Source: Himantopus leucocephalus (taxonomy: Eukaryota > Chordata > Aves > Charadriiformes > Recurvirostridae). Taken from it: DNA of 64,000 bases. Positions 38,009-52,080 of the stretch are shown piece after piece. The notes beneath the pieces were generated by a model that was not told the DNA's origin, made no database searches, and was given only the letters and a program-made list of their open reading frames with translations. Location: the NCBI GenBank assembly GCA_003993805.1, contig RSEF01000003.1:110330942-110394941 (forward strand), written 5' to 3'. The translations under genes and the position numbers were made by a program. The number at the start of each line of letters is the position of its first letter. The first letter of the stretch is position 1.

Positions 38009-38814
38009 CTTGTCTTATCTGTTTTTCAGATAGCAATTCTGTAAAAAAATAAATTAAACTCCATCTCTGGGATAGTTCATAAATCAGCACTTGTTTTCAT
38101 CCCCAGGGGAGAAAGGAATGTGTTTATCCTAATTTGTCTTTTTTTTTTTTTTTTAAACTTGACTGTTTTGACCAACATCACACTCCTAAGTGTCTGACTG
38201 CTTAGTTTCCTAACTTAGCTTTTACTTTGAATGTATACTGTCTACTGGATCAGCTTAAATGTTGTTTGGAAATATAAATAACTGTTGGTGCGCAATCATG
38301 CCACATGATGAGAAAAATACGTATCTTAGTAACAGAATTCTTTTATGGATAGAGAAATGCATTTGAGATTAGAACCAAACTAGATTTGAATAAAATGAGA
38401 ACTGACTTTTCCTCCAATTTCAAAATTTTTTGTGTTCCTAGTTTTCCTTTTTTTCTTCCTTCAAAAAAAGGCTTCAAAACAGAAATAGCAGAATATCAAG
38501 GGACAAGGCTGTTCTTGAGATTTCCAGTCTCAACAGAAGCTAAACTAGTTTTCTGTTTTGCACGGTCTCAAAAATGTTTGAATTTGACTTTCAGTTTGGT
38601 TAAACACCTGAATAATTGTTCCTTAATAACCTGCTTACAGCAAGCAGTCTTCCTTCACCTTCAGGCTGAATTTAGTAGCCTTGTTTCAGAAATTGTCTAA
38701 TCTCTGATTGAAGTCTTTAGGTAAAATTAAGGCTTATTTGCATGAATAGGGCAATAAAACATTTTTTTTTTTTTTGTGATCAGAGATTATCGGCAAAGTG
38801 AGGTGTTAATCCAG
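38009..38814. other. AT-rich DNA with poly-T tracts
   Basis: Poly-T runs lie near 38139-38154 and 38762-38775. One frame (38386-38700, 104 codons) is unrecognised. Confidence 0.5.
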
Positions 38815-38828
38815 CCACCAGAGGGCAC
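38815..38828 (+). promoter_or_regulatory. Candidate CTCF binding core (perfect consensus)
   Basis: CCACCAGAGGGCAC matches the core consensus CCASYAGRKGGCRS at all 14 positions, in the same orientation as the weaker site at 5245. It is an isolated GC-rich island of about 25 bases in AT-rich DNA. Binding is inferred from the motif only. Confidence 0.65.
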
Positions 38829-41800
38829 CCATAAGGCCCTGTGAAAGTAATAGGATTCTAATGAGGTTGCAATAGAAGAATTAATAACAATTATTAAATG
38901 AGGTCAACAGATGTCAAACAAAGCACGTTCACTGCTTCCTGCCAAATTCTACATGTGTGGAAAATTAAAACAATGCCTCAGTATTAAACAATCTTAAAAC
39001 AAATTCTGAATCCCATACTCAGGTTTTACTCAGGAAATAATTTCTTGATTGCCAGATCCTGAAGTCCTTATACTTTTAACCACTACCAGTTCTAGAAAGC
39101 TTCTATTGATGTTCTCCTGAGTAAGGACTGACAGAATATTGACCAGCTACTGTATCATTCAACTTGCAGAGACATTTTCATGTCTACAACAAAAAGACAA
39201 ATGGATTTTTAATTTTTGCCCCCAGACAATGCATTATGATGCTGATAGGATGTTGACAGCACTCTTTTTTTTTTTTTTTTAATACAGAATGTGGGAAAAT
39301 GATTTTCTACATATCACAGCTAAAAGTATTAGCTTTTTACACTGTGTATTCCATAAATTGTAGGTTTAACAGGTTAGGAAAGGAATGAAAAGTCAATGAG
39401 CTTGTGCCCAGAATGCTAGTTTTCCAAAATAATTTTGAGAAAAGCCTTAATTATCACAATATCATGAAAGCCAAAGACTTTTGAAGACTGCTGATTTCTA
39501 AGGAATTTCGGGAAGAAGCAGTATTTCAGGACTGTTGGATTTTCTACTTTTTGAAGAGCGTATCTCAGTAGGACCGTGAGACCTCTAGAAACTGTAGTTA
39601 TGCCAAGGACTGTGCTATATACCTTACTAGGTGCTGTCCACCACCGTATCCTGCTCTCAGACATATGAATATTTTGGAACATTTAACAAATGATTTTGTA
39701 TTTGTGCAGTTGCATTCTGTCCACTGAGGGTAAGACAGAACTCCTTAATGTCCTGTTGATTTTGGGGACAGTCACCATTGCTGTCAATATTCTCAGAAAA
39801 CAGCCCCTAGCGTGTGATGTTTAGACTATTTGTCCTCTTTTTATCCTGTATAATCAGTAGGTGATGAACTGTTAAACTCAAAGCAGCACTCAAAGCCATT
39901 ATAGGTATATTGTTTATGATGTGCTTATATTCTCTTTATTTTACAAATGAGTCCTAATCTTTGAAATATTTATGCAGCTTCTTTTGGGAGTCAGTGCTTT
40001 CAAATCTGAATTGTGCTTTAAGGAAGGAGGTTTAACTTCAAGGCAATAGTGCACTGGAGGCAGAAAGAAGACTTTGGGGTTTCCAGGAGTGCCAAATAGC
40101 CCTCAGTGGTTAGACTAAAGGTAGGTAGCTTTGCAGAAGATTGCACGCAAACTTGCAGTCAGAGATAAAGAATGAATAATTCTCTTCAGTTCTGTATATG
40201 AAAAATTGTACATTACTGCAGAAATTCTTACTAGCAGCCAAGTCTGGTGATATGTCTTGTAAGTAATTAGTTTAACTGATGTGGAATCACTATAACCCCA
40301 AGACTTCAATAATTGTTTAAAGATTTAAGTTTCACAGTTGGTTTCATAAGCCAGAATAATCAGCAGCCAGGTTTGTGGCCGAGTTGTGAAAGTTAACAGA
40401 ACACTGTGTCAGAACTTACTTTAAAAAAATATTAAAGTCATGGGATTGGAAGTGAATATTGTTAAGCAGGATGCAAAATTTTACCTGTCACAGTATAACT
40501 ATTGAAGAAATCTGCAGCCTCTGCAGGAACTATACCTAAACTGAGACACAAATTTCTTCCTGTCTGAGTTTGTTGGTATAGGCATTTTCCCAGTAACATT
40601 AGAAATAAGAACAGATGCTAACTGTGATAAACCAAGAAAAACAAATATATACTAGAAAGAAGGCTTGAGGTAAACATAAAGTTTTACATGACAGCATATG
40701 TGCTTGAAGATACTGCACGTATGAACTTGATAGCTTTTCTGTAGGCTTTAATTTGATAATGTTGTAATGGCTTTTTTTAAACAGAAGTATGGCTTCATCC
40801 ATTTAGGAAGACCCAGAAGGGTCTCCTGTCTCAGGTAGCAACTCTAAGGTGTAATTAACCATAAATAACCCCAGAAGTTATTTTGGCAGTCTCCTGTTTG
40901 AGGGAGAAAACAGGTCCACTGTAATAAACATCTTCCTGCACCAATAAATATAAGCCTGTAAATTAACTGAGCTTGTATCAGTTGACTGAGTTTATTTCTA
41001 GAGACTTTTTTGACTGCACAGATTCAACATTAAAGACTAAACTGTCCTGAGTTCCAAATGGTGAAATCCTCTAGTGAGAGCAAAGGTAGCTTTGTGGAGG
41101 TGCAATGCAACTACTTCTTTCCTCCACTCAAATGGATCATGCTTTAGGATTCAGACTGCCTGACTTTCTCTTTTGACAGGCTTAGGGTTGGGTGGGATCT
41201 GTCTGTAGTCAGCAGAGGGAACATACATGGTTAGCTTCAGCTAAATATGTGCCTTAAGCAGCTAAAGTTAGATGAGAGAATCCTCAGCCTTGTTTTACAG
41301 CACAAACTTTTGCCTGTGTACTGTAAAAAGAAAAAAGTTCCTTAGTCAATTTTTTTCCTGGAGCCTGAGGAGATAGGATGTGAAATCTGTTTTCCCATCT
41401 AAAGCAGTTTATATTTTAAAAAAATATATAAAATGCTCTGTATTAAGATTATATGAAGTTAGTTTGTATCTGAAATGAAATAAAACAAACACTGGAAGTT
41501 TCTTACAATGGTGTTCACATTCCCTGCTAAGTTCTACAGGCCCTAAAACAGATGGTGAGGCCTTTCACAGTCAGATATGCCACACATCAAGATGAGGAAA
41601 ATGTTTTAATTTTCAACAGACAGAGCTGACGACAAAGAAATAAACTACTGTAACAGTTGCTTTATAGGTCTGGTGTTCTAAAGAGGCACAAGAACTACCA
41701 GATCTAACAAAATTTAGGATTGTTTCACTACTGGGACAGTTCATCTGAGATAATGAAGAACTGATTCAAAAGGGACAAAAGGAAACGGGGGGAAAAAAAG

Positions 41801-44766
41801 AAAAGAAAAAGGAAATTAAAAACCTTCTCCTCAACCTTTTCACACTTTCAGAACCAAACTGCAACCAAATATTTTTGAAGTCCTGGAACAAGTAGAGAGA
41901 GAGTTTTTATTTTGACAATTGTAATTGCCATCAAGCTCTGAAACTGTAACACCACAAAAATGATGTTTCTGGCCAGCACCTGAGGGGTAAATGCCAGAAA
42001 TCTCACATGAAATGCTGGTTTTCAGAAGACTGCCAGTTCAAACTGGAGATTTGATAGGTTCAGATAATTTCAATAAACATTCAGACTTCTGGATGATCAT
42101 CTGAACCAAACTTGCACTCTGACCCTTTCCATTCAACTGTCTGAATAGAAAATCACATTTATAGTTTATAGATAATAGCATTGTCTGGGGAGTATATTAC
42201 TCAAGGAATAATATTCAGTCAGCAACTTCTGAGATTTATCTGCGAGTACATTTTTTTTTCCCATTTACAACCTCAGTATTTTGCAGAATGACAGGATTTG
42301 GGAGATGTTTTTATATCTGAAATTTGTTTTCAGGAAGTTGGAAGTGAAAACGAAGACTTTAGTGAGCTGTGAAAAAAATAATTAATTTATTTGTTAACAA
42401 TGCTGACACCTTGTTTTTTTCCCCATGCACATCACCCACAATCTGATGTACAAGAACATTTGATTTTCATGTCAGATTTGCCCCAATAGTACTTCTTTTT
42501 CCTTTCAGTCGATGGAAATCTGAAATGAAGAGCTCAGGCAGGTTTCTGATGTGTAAAATAACATAGGTTTTCTGGACACTCAGAGCTTATGTTAAGCTAC
42601 CAACCTCCATTATGTCACAACTTCAGTTCAGATTTGTTTAAACAAGTTTCCACCTGCACAACAACCCCTTTTACTGCCAGTGAAACACACTCTTCCCCAA
42701 GGAGCCCGGTATTATAAATCACCGAAGTGCACATGCTGCTGCTGCCAGCGTGAGAGGGGTCTGGCACGATGAATCTGAGGAGTAATGAGGGACGTGGAAT
42801 AGCCCACACACATTAGGAAAGGAAAAACCAGAACGCAGCCTTAGAGTGTAGAAAGCAGTATACGAAAAGCTTTTAAACACAGCCTGTTAGATTCAGATAC
42901 GGAACTTGAATCTGTTAGCTGTGACCATGAGGAGAGCAACCAGTCCCCAAACAAACACACACCATCAGATAGCCTAGCATGCATGTGTACATACACCTGT
43001 ACATTATAAAACAAGAATAAACTAAAACATCAGACTGCACTATGTGCATTTCATCATAACAACAAGATACCATCTTCAAATGATTGGACAAAAATAGACT
43101 AGAATCTGAGACCCCATCCTGCCCGAGTTGCACATTTTCTCTGCTTTACCAAGTTTGCTGAACTGATATTTTTCTCAATAAGGTCTCGGGAGCTATTTCC
43201 AAGTATGAACGAAAAATTTCACTCAGCCCTTCTCCCTAGCTGCAGTTCCCATTGGTAACAGTAAATTGCTTTCTGTTGCAAGAGCCTGTAGTTCCTGTAG
43301 TCTCCATTTACCCTAGCCTCCTTCCCTTTTCTGGAGGAAACCGGTGGTCTCACAGCATCCTGGGGGTGGTCTGCAGACCTCCTCTTAGCTGCAGTTGCTC
43401 TGGTTCCTGTCTATGCTCCAATCAATTCATACCCAGCTCAATGCCACCCACAGTGCGCAGTTGCATGTGAATATCAGAAAGTTCTCCGAAAGATGCCAGC
43501 TCTATCTTCCTTTGATGTGCCATATTAGGTCCTAATGGGCCAAATTCTTCCCCTACACACATGCAGCTCCTGCTGACTTCAACCAAGGCTGCAGATTCAC
43601 AACACACAGCTTTATGCTAAGTAGAGACTAACCACAGTTTCTGAAGTATCTCAGAATAGAGCTCCCTCCGGTACAAGAAGTCGTGTTCTTCAATACTTCA
43701 GCTATACCAGTTGCTGGAATCTGTTTGTCCCCAGGAGAGGTCCATATTCCATGTGTAAACATATTTTTATGGGTACACTATTGCAAAAGACTAATTGGAC
43801 TAAACAGTTCTTACCGCCTGAGGATTTTTCTGTACTGTGTCTACAAATCACACATGTAGGCACAAGCCATTTCTAAAAAAAATAGCCTGGACACTACGAG
43901 AAATGTAGCTAGAAATGTAGCAAGGGATTCAGTGCAGGATGCAAAATCCACAAGAAGGCTGGGTAAGATTCATAGAATTTACCCATACTGTGTTCTGTAC
44001 TGGGATAATTGCTCTCCTAGCAGTACCTAACAAGCTAGTTTAAAGCTAAATCAGCCTCAACAACTGGTGTGAATAGCAGTCATAGTACAGACCTCAGTAT
44101 ATCCCTCCCCCAAAACAGTGATTGTTAAGCTTATGCAGTTATTTGTAGGACTGAATCTTAATTATACCATAGCTGTTCCACTTCTTCATCCACCAGATGT
44201 ATAGACAGCAAAGCCAGGTTAACAGAACATGACATTCACATGCCTGTGGATTTTTGGTTCATTTTTTAATAACTGACATATTTTATGGTAGAATCACAGT
44301 GATGAGCTGGGTGCAGTTCTGAAAGCAATCAGAAGCAGTTATTTACATTTACTTTAGAAAAATGCACCATATGTTGAACCCAAGGCAGTTTATAAAGTAC
44401 ACAGGGTAGCAGGAATACTTCAGAACAATCCTTTCTATATCTTTTCAAGTCTTTTGAAAAATACATAAATATGCAACTGTCAATACTGACCTGAAAGATT
44501 CCCATGCAGCGTGCACACATTCCGTACTTTTTGCCAAGTATATTGGCACAGGATTATCCCAACAGCAAAGGGTATATTGAATTTTATGTAGCAGAGACTC
44601 ACAGAATTTGTACCCACATCACTCATTCTGTAACAGCCTGCAATTAATTTGTTGCAGAAGGATAAAAGATTATTCATCCATGAGTGGTAAATTTAATACA
44701 GGCTGGAAAATCTGGTGGAAAAAATAGGATTGGACTATTCTCAGCTAGCTCAGACAGGAGTGTCTT
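38829..44766. other. AT-rich DNA without recognisable genes
   Basis: Nothing was recognised over about 6 kb except homopolymer runs (for example poly-T near 39266-39280) and a possible old amniote repeat at 43530-43590, listed separately. All frames are at most 88 codons. Confidence 0.5.
43530..43590. repeat. Possible relic of an old amniote interspersed repeat
   Basis: The text gggccaaattcttcccc followed by cagctcctgctgacttcaa recalls a repeat common in reptile and bird genomes, in which a ggccaaattctg end is followed by a 'tgacttcaatgg' phrase. The family name is not known to me and the match is short. Confidence 0.35.
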
Positions 44767-44838
44767 GATAAGACAAGACAGGGCAAGATGAAATAAGACA
44801 AAATAAAACAAGATAAAGCAAGACAAGACAAGTCAAGG
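44767..44838 (+). repeat. Degenerate pentanucleotide array (aagac/aaata type)
   Basis: About fourteen 5-base units with the pattern aagac, aagat, aaata or aaaac follow one another, for example ataagacaagacagggcaag and aagcaagacaagacaagtca. It is purine-rich with a C every fifth base or so. It is an eroded microsatellite. Confidence 0.8.
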
Positions 44839-45659
44839 TGCAAAGTTAGGTGGAGTGGGGTGGTTTGCAGAGTCCCTTATCACATCTCTCCTAGGAAAGT
44901 GAGGGGTTACTGTGCTACCATCATTTAATTTCTCTGTATTGCTGTCTTCAGATTATCTGCTCAGATAGCATCTGCTCAAATGAAATACAGGCAGTAGCAG
45001 TCCAGTACAGATTAAATGGTGGGATTAATTGCTCTGTAGCTTCTTCTTTCCGTGTCTTTTTTTCTCCTCTAACCTCATGAGTTTTCCCTTTTGCAGGGTC
45101 ACGTAACGCCACAGAGCTTGCAAAGTTTGCAACTTCCCCGGCATGCTGATTGCCTTGGCATTCGTCCCTCAGAGTCATAAGGCCTAAAGCTGTGACAGTC
45201 CAACAGTCATTTTACTCTGCCATGTTTCCTGGCAACACGGTGGGAGAGAAACTCTGCCAAAACCATCAGTGAAATGAACTGACTTCATAGAGCCGGTTAT
45301 TTTAGATTTCATTGAAATTAAGGACAGAAGAGACAAGCAAAAACTGTTTCATCTGGACCGCCTGTTTATCCCAAAACATTAAATATCTGTATGTCCAATC
45401 CAAGCAGCTATTCCCCTAAGAATTGTTCCATGTAATATTTAAATCCCAGTTCCATCCTCTGGCCTCAAACTGGTACTGGGGGGCTCAAATCAGGACACAA
45501 ATGTGACATCACCAGCGCTGCATGGAAGGGGACGGTGACCTCCCTATATCCCTTAACCACTTTCCTCCTAATGCAGCCAAGCATGCATTATTCACGTTGA
45601 GAGAACTCCGTGGGCTCATATTCAGTCTGGTTCCCACCTTCCCACCAGGGCTACTATTG
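44839..45659. other. Unique DNA, nothing recognised
   Basis: Short frames only; no repeat family identified. Confidence 0.5.
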
Positions 45660-45840
45660 AGACAATTCCCAGCCTGTCCTGATGTGTGGAGTTGTTCTGT
45701 CCCATGTGCAGGACTTTGCACCGCTCTTCACTGTCATTCAGGAGTTTTCTGTTGGCCTTGTCCTCAAGTTTATCAGGTTCCCTCTGGACTGAATGTCTGG
45801 TACTCAGTTTGTCACCAACTTCCCCTAATTTATTATAATC
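45660..45840 (-). mobile_element. Old CR1 LINE fragment, minus strand
   Basis: The plus-strand text follows the order of the CR1 antisense: cagcctgtcctgatgtgtgg, catgtgcaggactttgcac, then gttggccttgtcctcaag, caggttccctctggact, and a decayed cagtttgtcaccaactt. The region corresponds to 55430-55610 of the younger CR1 copy. High divergence and indels indicate an older subfamily. No open frame survives. Confidence 0.7.
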
Positions 45841-48800
45841 CTTAAATTCTCTGAAGGTATGTTTTGCCTCATTATCTTATTATGGAGTAGCGAACATTGC
45901 AAACATCTTCATGGCACAAAAGGTAAGGGATGAACAGAGCACTTCAGATTCAGAGATTCCCATGCCAGAAAGATACATACCACAATGTTCAGCCAGATCT
46001 TCTTCCCTCTTTGCACACAGGCTGCGAGCCATCCTCTGTCTTTTCTTACAGATAGGCCGGTGTGAGTAAGTAACTCCAATGTTTAATCATTCTCACTGCT
46101 AGGAAATTCTATCTTGTTTAAGTTTGTTTAAGGAAATTCTTTCTGCCCTTTTCCAACTGTTTCAGATTTCAGTATAAAGTCCTACTACAGTATTACATGA
46201 AGTGGTATGGGAAAGCAACCTCAGACGCAGAATTTTAAGATTTTTCCCCCCACATTTTTGAAATTGATATTTGAAATTTTCTATTGCTCTGAAGATGGGA
46301 AAGCAATTTGTGAAAAAGTTGCATATGTTTTCCCACTTTATTTGCAATTTTTGAAATTTTACATTTTAAAAATAATTTTAGACCAATTCCTCTGTCGATC
46401 ATTTAGACCACACCTAGACAGTAAGAAACTATTTTGCAAGCATGCTTTATGGATCTATATGAATTTCAAACAATGATAATTGGGCACAATGAAGTTGCCT
46501 GAGTTGGGTACACATGAGATGGTGGATGTGAAATCTTTGGATATCAATATCTATGATCAGTTAAGGAGTTCTCAGCATACTTCGGACTTCATGTATTGCT
46601 TCTCAGAAGCTCTTGATTTCAGAGTTGAGGAGCATGGAGTGGTGTTAATAAGAACTAACTCAATATTACTATCTCTTCCTACAAAGAAATCTGGTTGTAG
46701 TGAGTTTAAAAACCACAACAATGGAGATTTGCTTGCATACTAATTTAAGAAACAGAAGTTAAAACCTGTTTGGGTTACTGCTGTTAAATGCTAAGTTTTT
46801 TGTTCTTCCAATATTTCTTTTCCGTGTATTTGCTCAGCATCTGGAATTAGTACTAATCTTTGATGAGAAAGTCAGAAAGGTGAGAAAGTAGAAACAGTAA
46901 AACACTGCAATATAGATTTCCCATAGATGTTTCAGCTGCTCTGTACTTCTCTGGTGACGTGCAACAGCCTTACATTAGTTAATCTAGTTTCATGGCTGTC
47001 TTGTATCACTGGGGTAACATAAAGCCACAGGAGCATATTGGTGAATCTGGTTCTGTGAGCACGCTTTTGGCAAGGTTTGACTTTTATTTTTATCTATAAA
47101 ATTCAGCAAAAATAATTCCTTTGACATCAGTGGAGTAGTAGCTGGGATGCGCATGAGGAAGCTCGATCATACTTCTGAGAAGAAAATGCTTGTATTTGTA
47201 GCATTAGAATGGGGTTTGAGAGGTCTGCATGCAGTTCCTCATTATCACAATCTTTTTGTGAGAATTTCTGCGAGACATCATTTTCCTGCTCATGACATGT
47301 AAAATGAGGGCGGATTTTTTTTTCTTTCGTCCTTTGTATGTCCCATTTACTTGCATTAAATACCGAGATACAGCAACTGCTTCCTGGCATGTCTTTGAAA
47401 AGCACAACAGAGCCCTAATTTGTGATGAATTTGTAAAAAAAAAAGAGGCTAACTTTCATTAATTCATGCCTAATGATGGTTTGGATGAGACAGAGAAAAT
47501 TCACATGCACTCTGTCTTTTTCCTGGTTACAGTGTTAAGCAGTTTGACTAGAGCTATTCATATTTCCTCCAATATGCTGGTAGCATTTTCTGCTCTACCC
47601 GCCAAAGAAACTGAACATCTGGTAGAATCCTGGAACTGCACAACACCCGGCTTTTTTGCCAAAATACTTTCAAGGTGTTGCACGGTGGTGAAAAGCAAAT
47701 TTTGAAAACTGTTTTTCCCCCCACTGCTAAAACTCATCCATTCCCAACAAAAACATTGCTCATGTCTCAGGCACTCTCTGCCTTACAGGCTATTTTATGA
47801 AGAAAAGGAGGAGGGAGGGAACACTCTGCATAATTCCTTGCAGTCCCCTGCCAGCATCTACCTCATCAGTGGAGTTAAGTCTGAGAGGTATTGTTAAATC
47901 CTTATGCCATCCTTCTGAGACTTGTATCCAATTTTGTCTCCTGTTACATGTGCTTCCAGGTCCACTGGGATTACTTCAGCATCAATTAAAAAAAAAAAAA
48001 AAGGCAAGAGGGGAAAAAAAATCCCCAAACCCCCTTATTAATGTGGGAGGTCTCAGCTCCACCAGAAGGCCTGTGAGATGTTAAGCACGCTCATTTGGAG
48101 ACAAATTTTGGCAGTTTGCCATCACTAAAGGACAATGTGGGCGCCTGAGCTGTGTACCACCTCTGCCACTCTGTAGGTGTTTGAGCAATGATGGTTGTTA
48201 GAACAGGCAGTGTATGTTCAAGCTTATGGGTGCTGTGGAATAACAGGATGATTTCCTGCCCCCTGTCCTGTTTGGGTACGCATGTGTTTGTGTGCAAAGG
48301 TGGAGAACGGCCTTGGTCTCTCATCTGTTTAGTAAGTGCTGCTTTTGCTGGCCAAGAAAGCAGGCAGGTGGGCAGATTTTCTTTCCAAAATTTCCAGTTG
48401 CACTATATGCCTTCAGCCAGGTATGAGGCTAACTTGTGTACATAACATTTCCATTCATTTGTCGTTGCCCCCCTCTGAAACTACTCATTTAAGAATCATA
48501 TTTTTGATTGATTGCACCGGTTCTATTTGCCTAGTTCTCTTTTTTTCAATGCTCCACCTTGTTCCGTTGTTTATTCCCAAGCCACCTATGAACTGACTCA
48601 CCTGTTGTATGCTGAAAAGTCTGAGTTGATGATGAATACCAGTTCTGTAAAGCTGTTCAGAAAAGGCAAATTACATGGCCATTATAAGCCAGTTGCATGA
48701 AAATCCTTGGGTAAACATCATGTAAGTCAATGAACAGAGCTCCAAGTTGGCACGTTTTCCTTTTAGGTAATGGATAACCCTGCATACAACTACTAGAGTG

Positions 48801-51800
48801 TTCCCTCTGAACTAATAATGAGGAGGAAGCAAAGATCATACTTGGATTTAGTACAGCCAAGTGTGAGGGCAAGAGTTTTATTAAAGGAGTTCAAACAAAA
48901 GGGCAGGCATGACCAAGATGTTATGCCTAAGGATTTAAATTTAGTTTCCTGTATAAGTATGCAACGTCTGCCAAGAGACAAATTGTTTCCAGGGTAACAC
49001 TTGAAAAGAGTGATCGTATATCCCTTAGAGTCAGGCTGTTCAACGTTCGTATAGCAGGACGCCACCATGACTTTGTGCGTGCATCAAGTTTTACGCAGGA
49101 ACTCTGCTAAGTGAGGTTGTACTGGAGGGAATGTCATTCACAGTACTTTTTTGTTGTTGTTGTTTTCCTGCCATTTTCCCAGAGAAGGGCCACCACCAAA
49201 GGATTTCCACCTAGAAGTGTATTGCTGTAGATATGGCAGATTGAAAGTGCAAATGACTGTATAAGAGTGCTAAGGCTTGAATTTTCAGGGACGGCTGATG
49301 GAATTAAGTTTCTCATTTCTCACTGAATTGCAGTAGATTTTGCATACTTTCTGTCCAAGCTTTTTTTTCAAAATCCCAAACTAACAGTCCCTGGCACTGT
49401 GAAATGGCTGAAAGACTGATCATTTGGTGCATCTGATGTCTAATCGCTCAAGTTATGCCTATCATAAAAGGAGTTCCTCGTTGATTCCCAGTATGATAAT
49501 AAGTACAATAAACAATGTATTACTACATCATTTTTGAAAAATGTGGACAAGTCAATCTGAAGGCAAACTCAGAGCAGACCTGATGGTGACTCGTTTCATG
49601 CATCCTGCTCTAGGATGTTGAAAATATTGTACTGACAGCTTCATGTTCATTTTCTGAAAACAGGAAAATAAATGCTAAAATAGCTTTTGCACTCAAGCCA
49701 TATCCTGCTTTTTATCTAGGGTCAGGTTTGAGGTAGTTCAGAGATTGCCTGATATTTTTTCAGTTTTTTGATAGTTTAAAAAAAATGAGCAATTTGAAAT
49801 CACTTTGTGTTGACTTGATTAGAGAGATTTCTTTTCCATTTTTTTGGTGAACTGCAAAGTTTAAAATGTTTAATTTAATTTAATGTTTTACTCATGCCTT
49901 TGTTCTTTTTTTAGTGAAACTAAAACCACTTATCAAAATGAAACATCATTTTGAATCAAAACCTTTTGTTCTCAAAATGTCAAAATGACGTCTTTACAGT
50001 TAAAAACCAAAACAATCAATTTTCCAGAATCAACACCAATTTAAAAATATTTTGGTTTATCAAATTTGGATTTTCTTGGCAAAAAGAAAAAAAAAAAAAA
50101 GTTGTATTCTATTTTATTTTATTGACCTGGATCTAGTTAGAAAAAGATACAAACTGAGTGAAAGATACCTAGAATATAAGAAAGGAGAGTGCCAGGGCAT
50201 TGTATTGTGTTGCAGTTGTCCTGGTGTAAATGCAAAGATATCAGTTTTCAGGGTTGCATTTTTCTTCTGTTAATGCAGAATCATTTCTCTCTTGGGTGGC
50301 TGAGATAGCAGTGTGCAGATTTTAAATGTCAGCTCACGCTTTTCTGCTCGGTGGAGCATACTTATTTCTGCCTTCTAAGGTTGATTTAGACTTTATTGAG
50401 AGAAACTTTTGTTTTGAACCAAAGCTAAGAAGTTTGGCTTCCTTCTGCTCAAAGCTGAAATACTCAAGATCATGATCTCCTTCTGTAAATACCGAGATAA
50501 CTTCTGCTCTTAAGAGCAAAAGTGTTTAAAGGACATAGTTGGCTTAAAAAAATCTCTTTTCTCAGGCATTTGGTTGAGAGAATTGGATGTGGGGGAAGGA
50601 GGGTTTGATTGTTTGTAGTTTTACGTCAGGAAGTCTAGCAGAAGCCACTGCAACATCTCATAAAACATTGTGCAGCTGTGTGCAGACCTCAGGGTGCACA
50701 GATGCGTATGTATTATATTTCCTTGGAAGGGGCACAAGCTGAACTTTTAGATTTTGACACCCGACAGCATCCAGCAAAGGTGAGGTCTGCTACTTGTGCT
50801 TTAGGTTTTAAAATTAAAACCGTGTGTGTTGCAGTGCTCACATGACATGTATAAATGTATAAATGAGAGCCATTAAGTGAGTGCGTTTACACATCATTTA
50901 AATGAAACAACACACCTAACCAGATGGATTCCTAAAATGAGTAATTGTGTACTGTTATTTCCATAACTGTTGCCCTTCCTGGTATACCCACACTTCTCTG
51001 GTATGTCCATCACTTTGATTTGAGCTTCCAGACTGGGGGCCAAGACCTTGTTTCTCTGTGTTTGCTGTGAAGCTCTTGATGTTATTATGTGCAACCGGGA
51101 GTGGGATTTTTCTCACCTAACTTTAGCCGTCAAACACTTAGGCTCTAGTCTGAGCTTGCCTTTTTGGCATCCTCGCTAGCCAATGGAAAGAAACAAGTTT
51201 GGTTTTTTTTTTTTCCAGAAGGCAGTTTTACCCATCCAAAGAGATATATAAAAGACAGATCCACGTAGTCCTCTAGATGTGCCTGTCATTGATTGCTTAT
51301 GATAAAGGGAGTCTAGAGAACTAACTTGGACAAATTGCCAACCTTTTGATGGGAAGAGTTAGTGAGATGAAACCAAGCTTAAAAATAATATCAAAGAACA
51401 AAAAAGAACACAGAAAGGTAGAAAAAGGCAACATCCAAGGGCTTTTGGGAGACACTGAAAGCTTTTGCCACATCTCTGCATATAGCAATTTCTATAGCAT
51501 TTTGTTCGACTTTCCATGAGAAAGTCTGTCAACAGTGCTGCATCTTATTATGGTTTCCAGGATGGTTGCCCAATTTAAAACAGGAAAATCAGGTCTCAAA
51601 TCTTGACATGCATGTAGGAGGACTCCAGAAGCCAAAATCTAGCTACATGTCTGCAACAGCTGGATAAAACTACCAAACAAAAATAGAATGTTAACCAGCC
51701 TACAATCCCTCTTTCAATTCAGACCTTAAACATACCAGTGGCGTGAAGTATAAACTCTTGTTTTTTAGATTTTGTTGTCTTTGTTCTTAAAAATTGGCAA

Positions 51801-51959
51801 AGTATTCCATGCAAATACCACCCTCCACCCAGATAATTCTAGCCTATATGAAGTTGTCAAAACACATCTACTTCTTTGTTTCTGTTATATCAACTTTCAT
51901 TCTTTTTCCCTCCACAGATGGTAAGAGAAAAATAATAATAATGCCAGCTTTTCTTGTAG
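45841..51959. other. AT-rich DNA without recognisable genes
   Basis: No gene or repeat is recognised over 6 kb apart from simple tracts, such as poly-A near 47988-48001, a gtt microsatellite near 49150-49163 and poly-A near 50088-50100. Frames reach 95 codons and do not resemble known proteins. Confidence 0.5.
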
Positions 51960-52080
51960 CTCTTTTTTCCTTGGATTTCAAAGTGCTCTACAAAGGTCAA
52001 TATCATTATTCCCCATTTTTCATGTGTGGAAATTGAAGCATTTAGCTGTGAAGTGGCATCCAAATATAGAACCTGAATAT
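51960..52080 (+). repeat. Ancient MIR-like (CORE-SINE) relic
   Basis: The order tttcaaagtgctctacaaag, then atcattattccccattttt, then gtggaaattgaagc, then agctgtgaagtgg follows the MIR/CORE-SINE pattern 'caaagcactttacaaa...ccccattttacag...gaaactgaggc...gtgacttg'. It is diverged and truncated but clearer than the copy at 11030. Confidence 0.65.

Noticed and set aside
37834..38090. Open frames on both strands with repeated Ser/Leu or Arg/Glu words
   Set aside because: They are translations of the pentamer and heptamer microsatellite.
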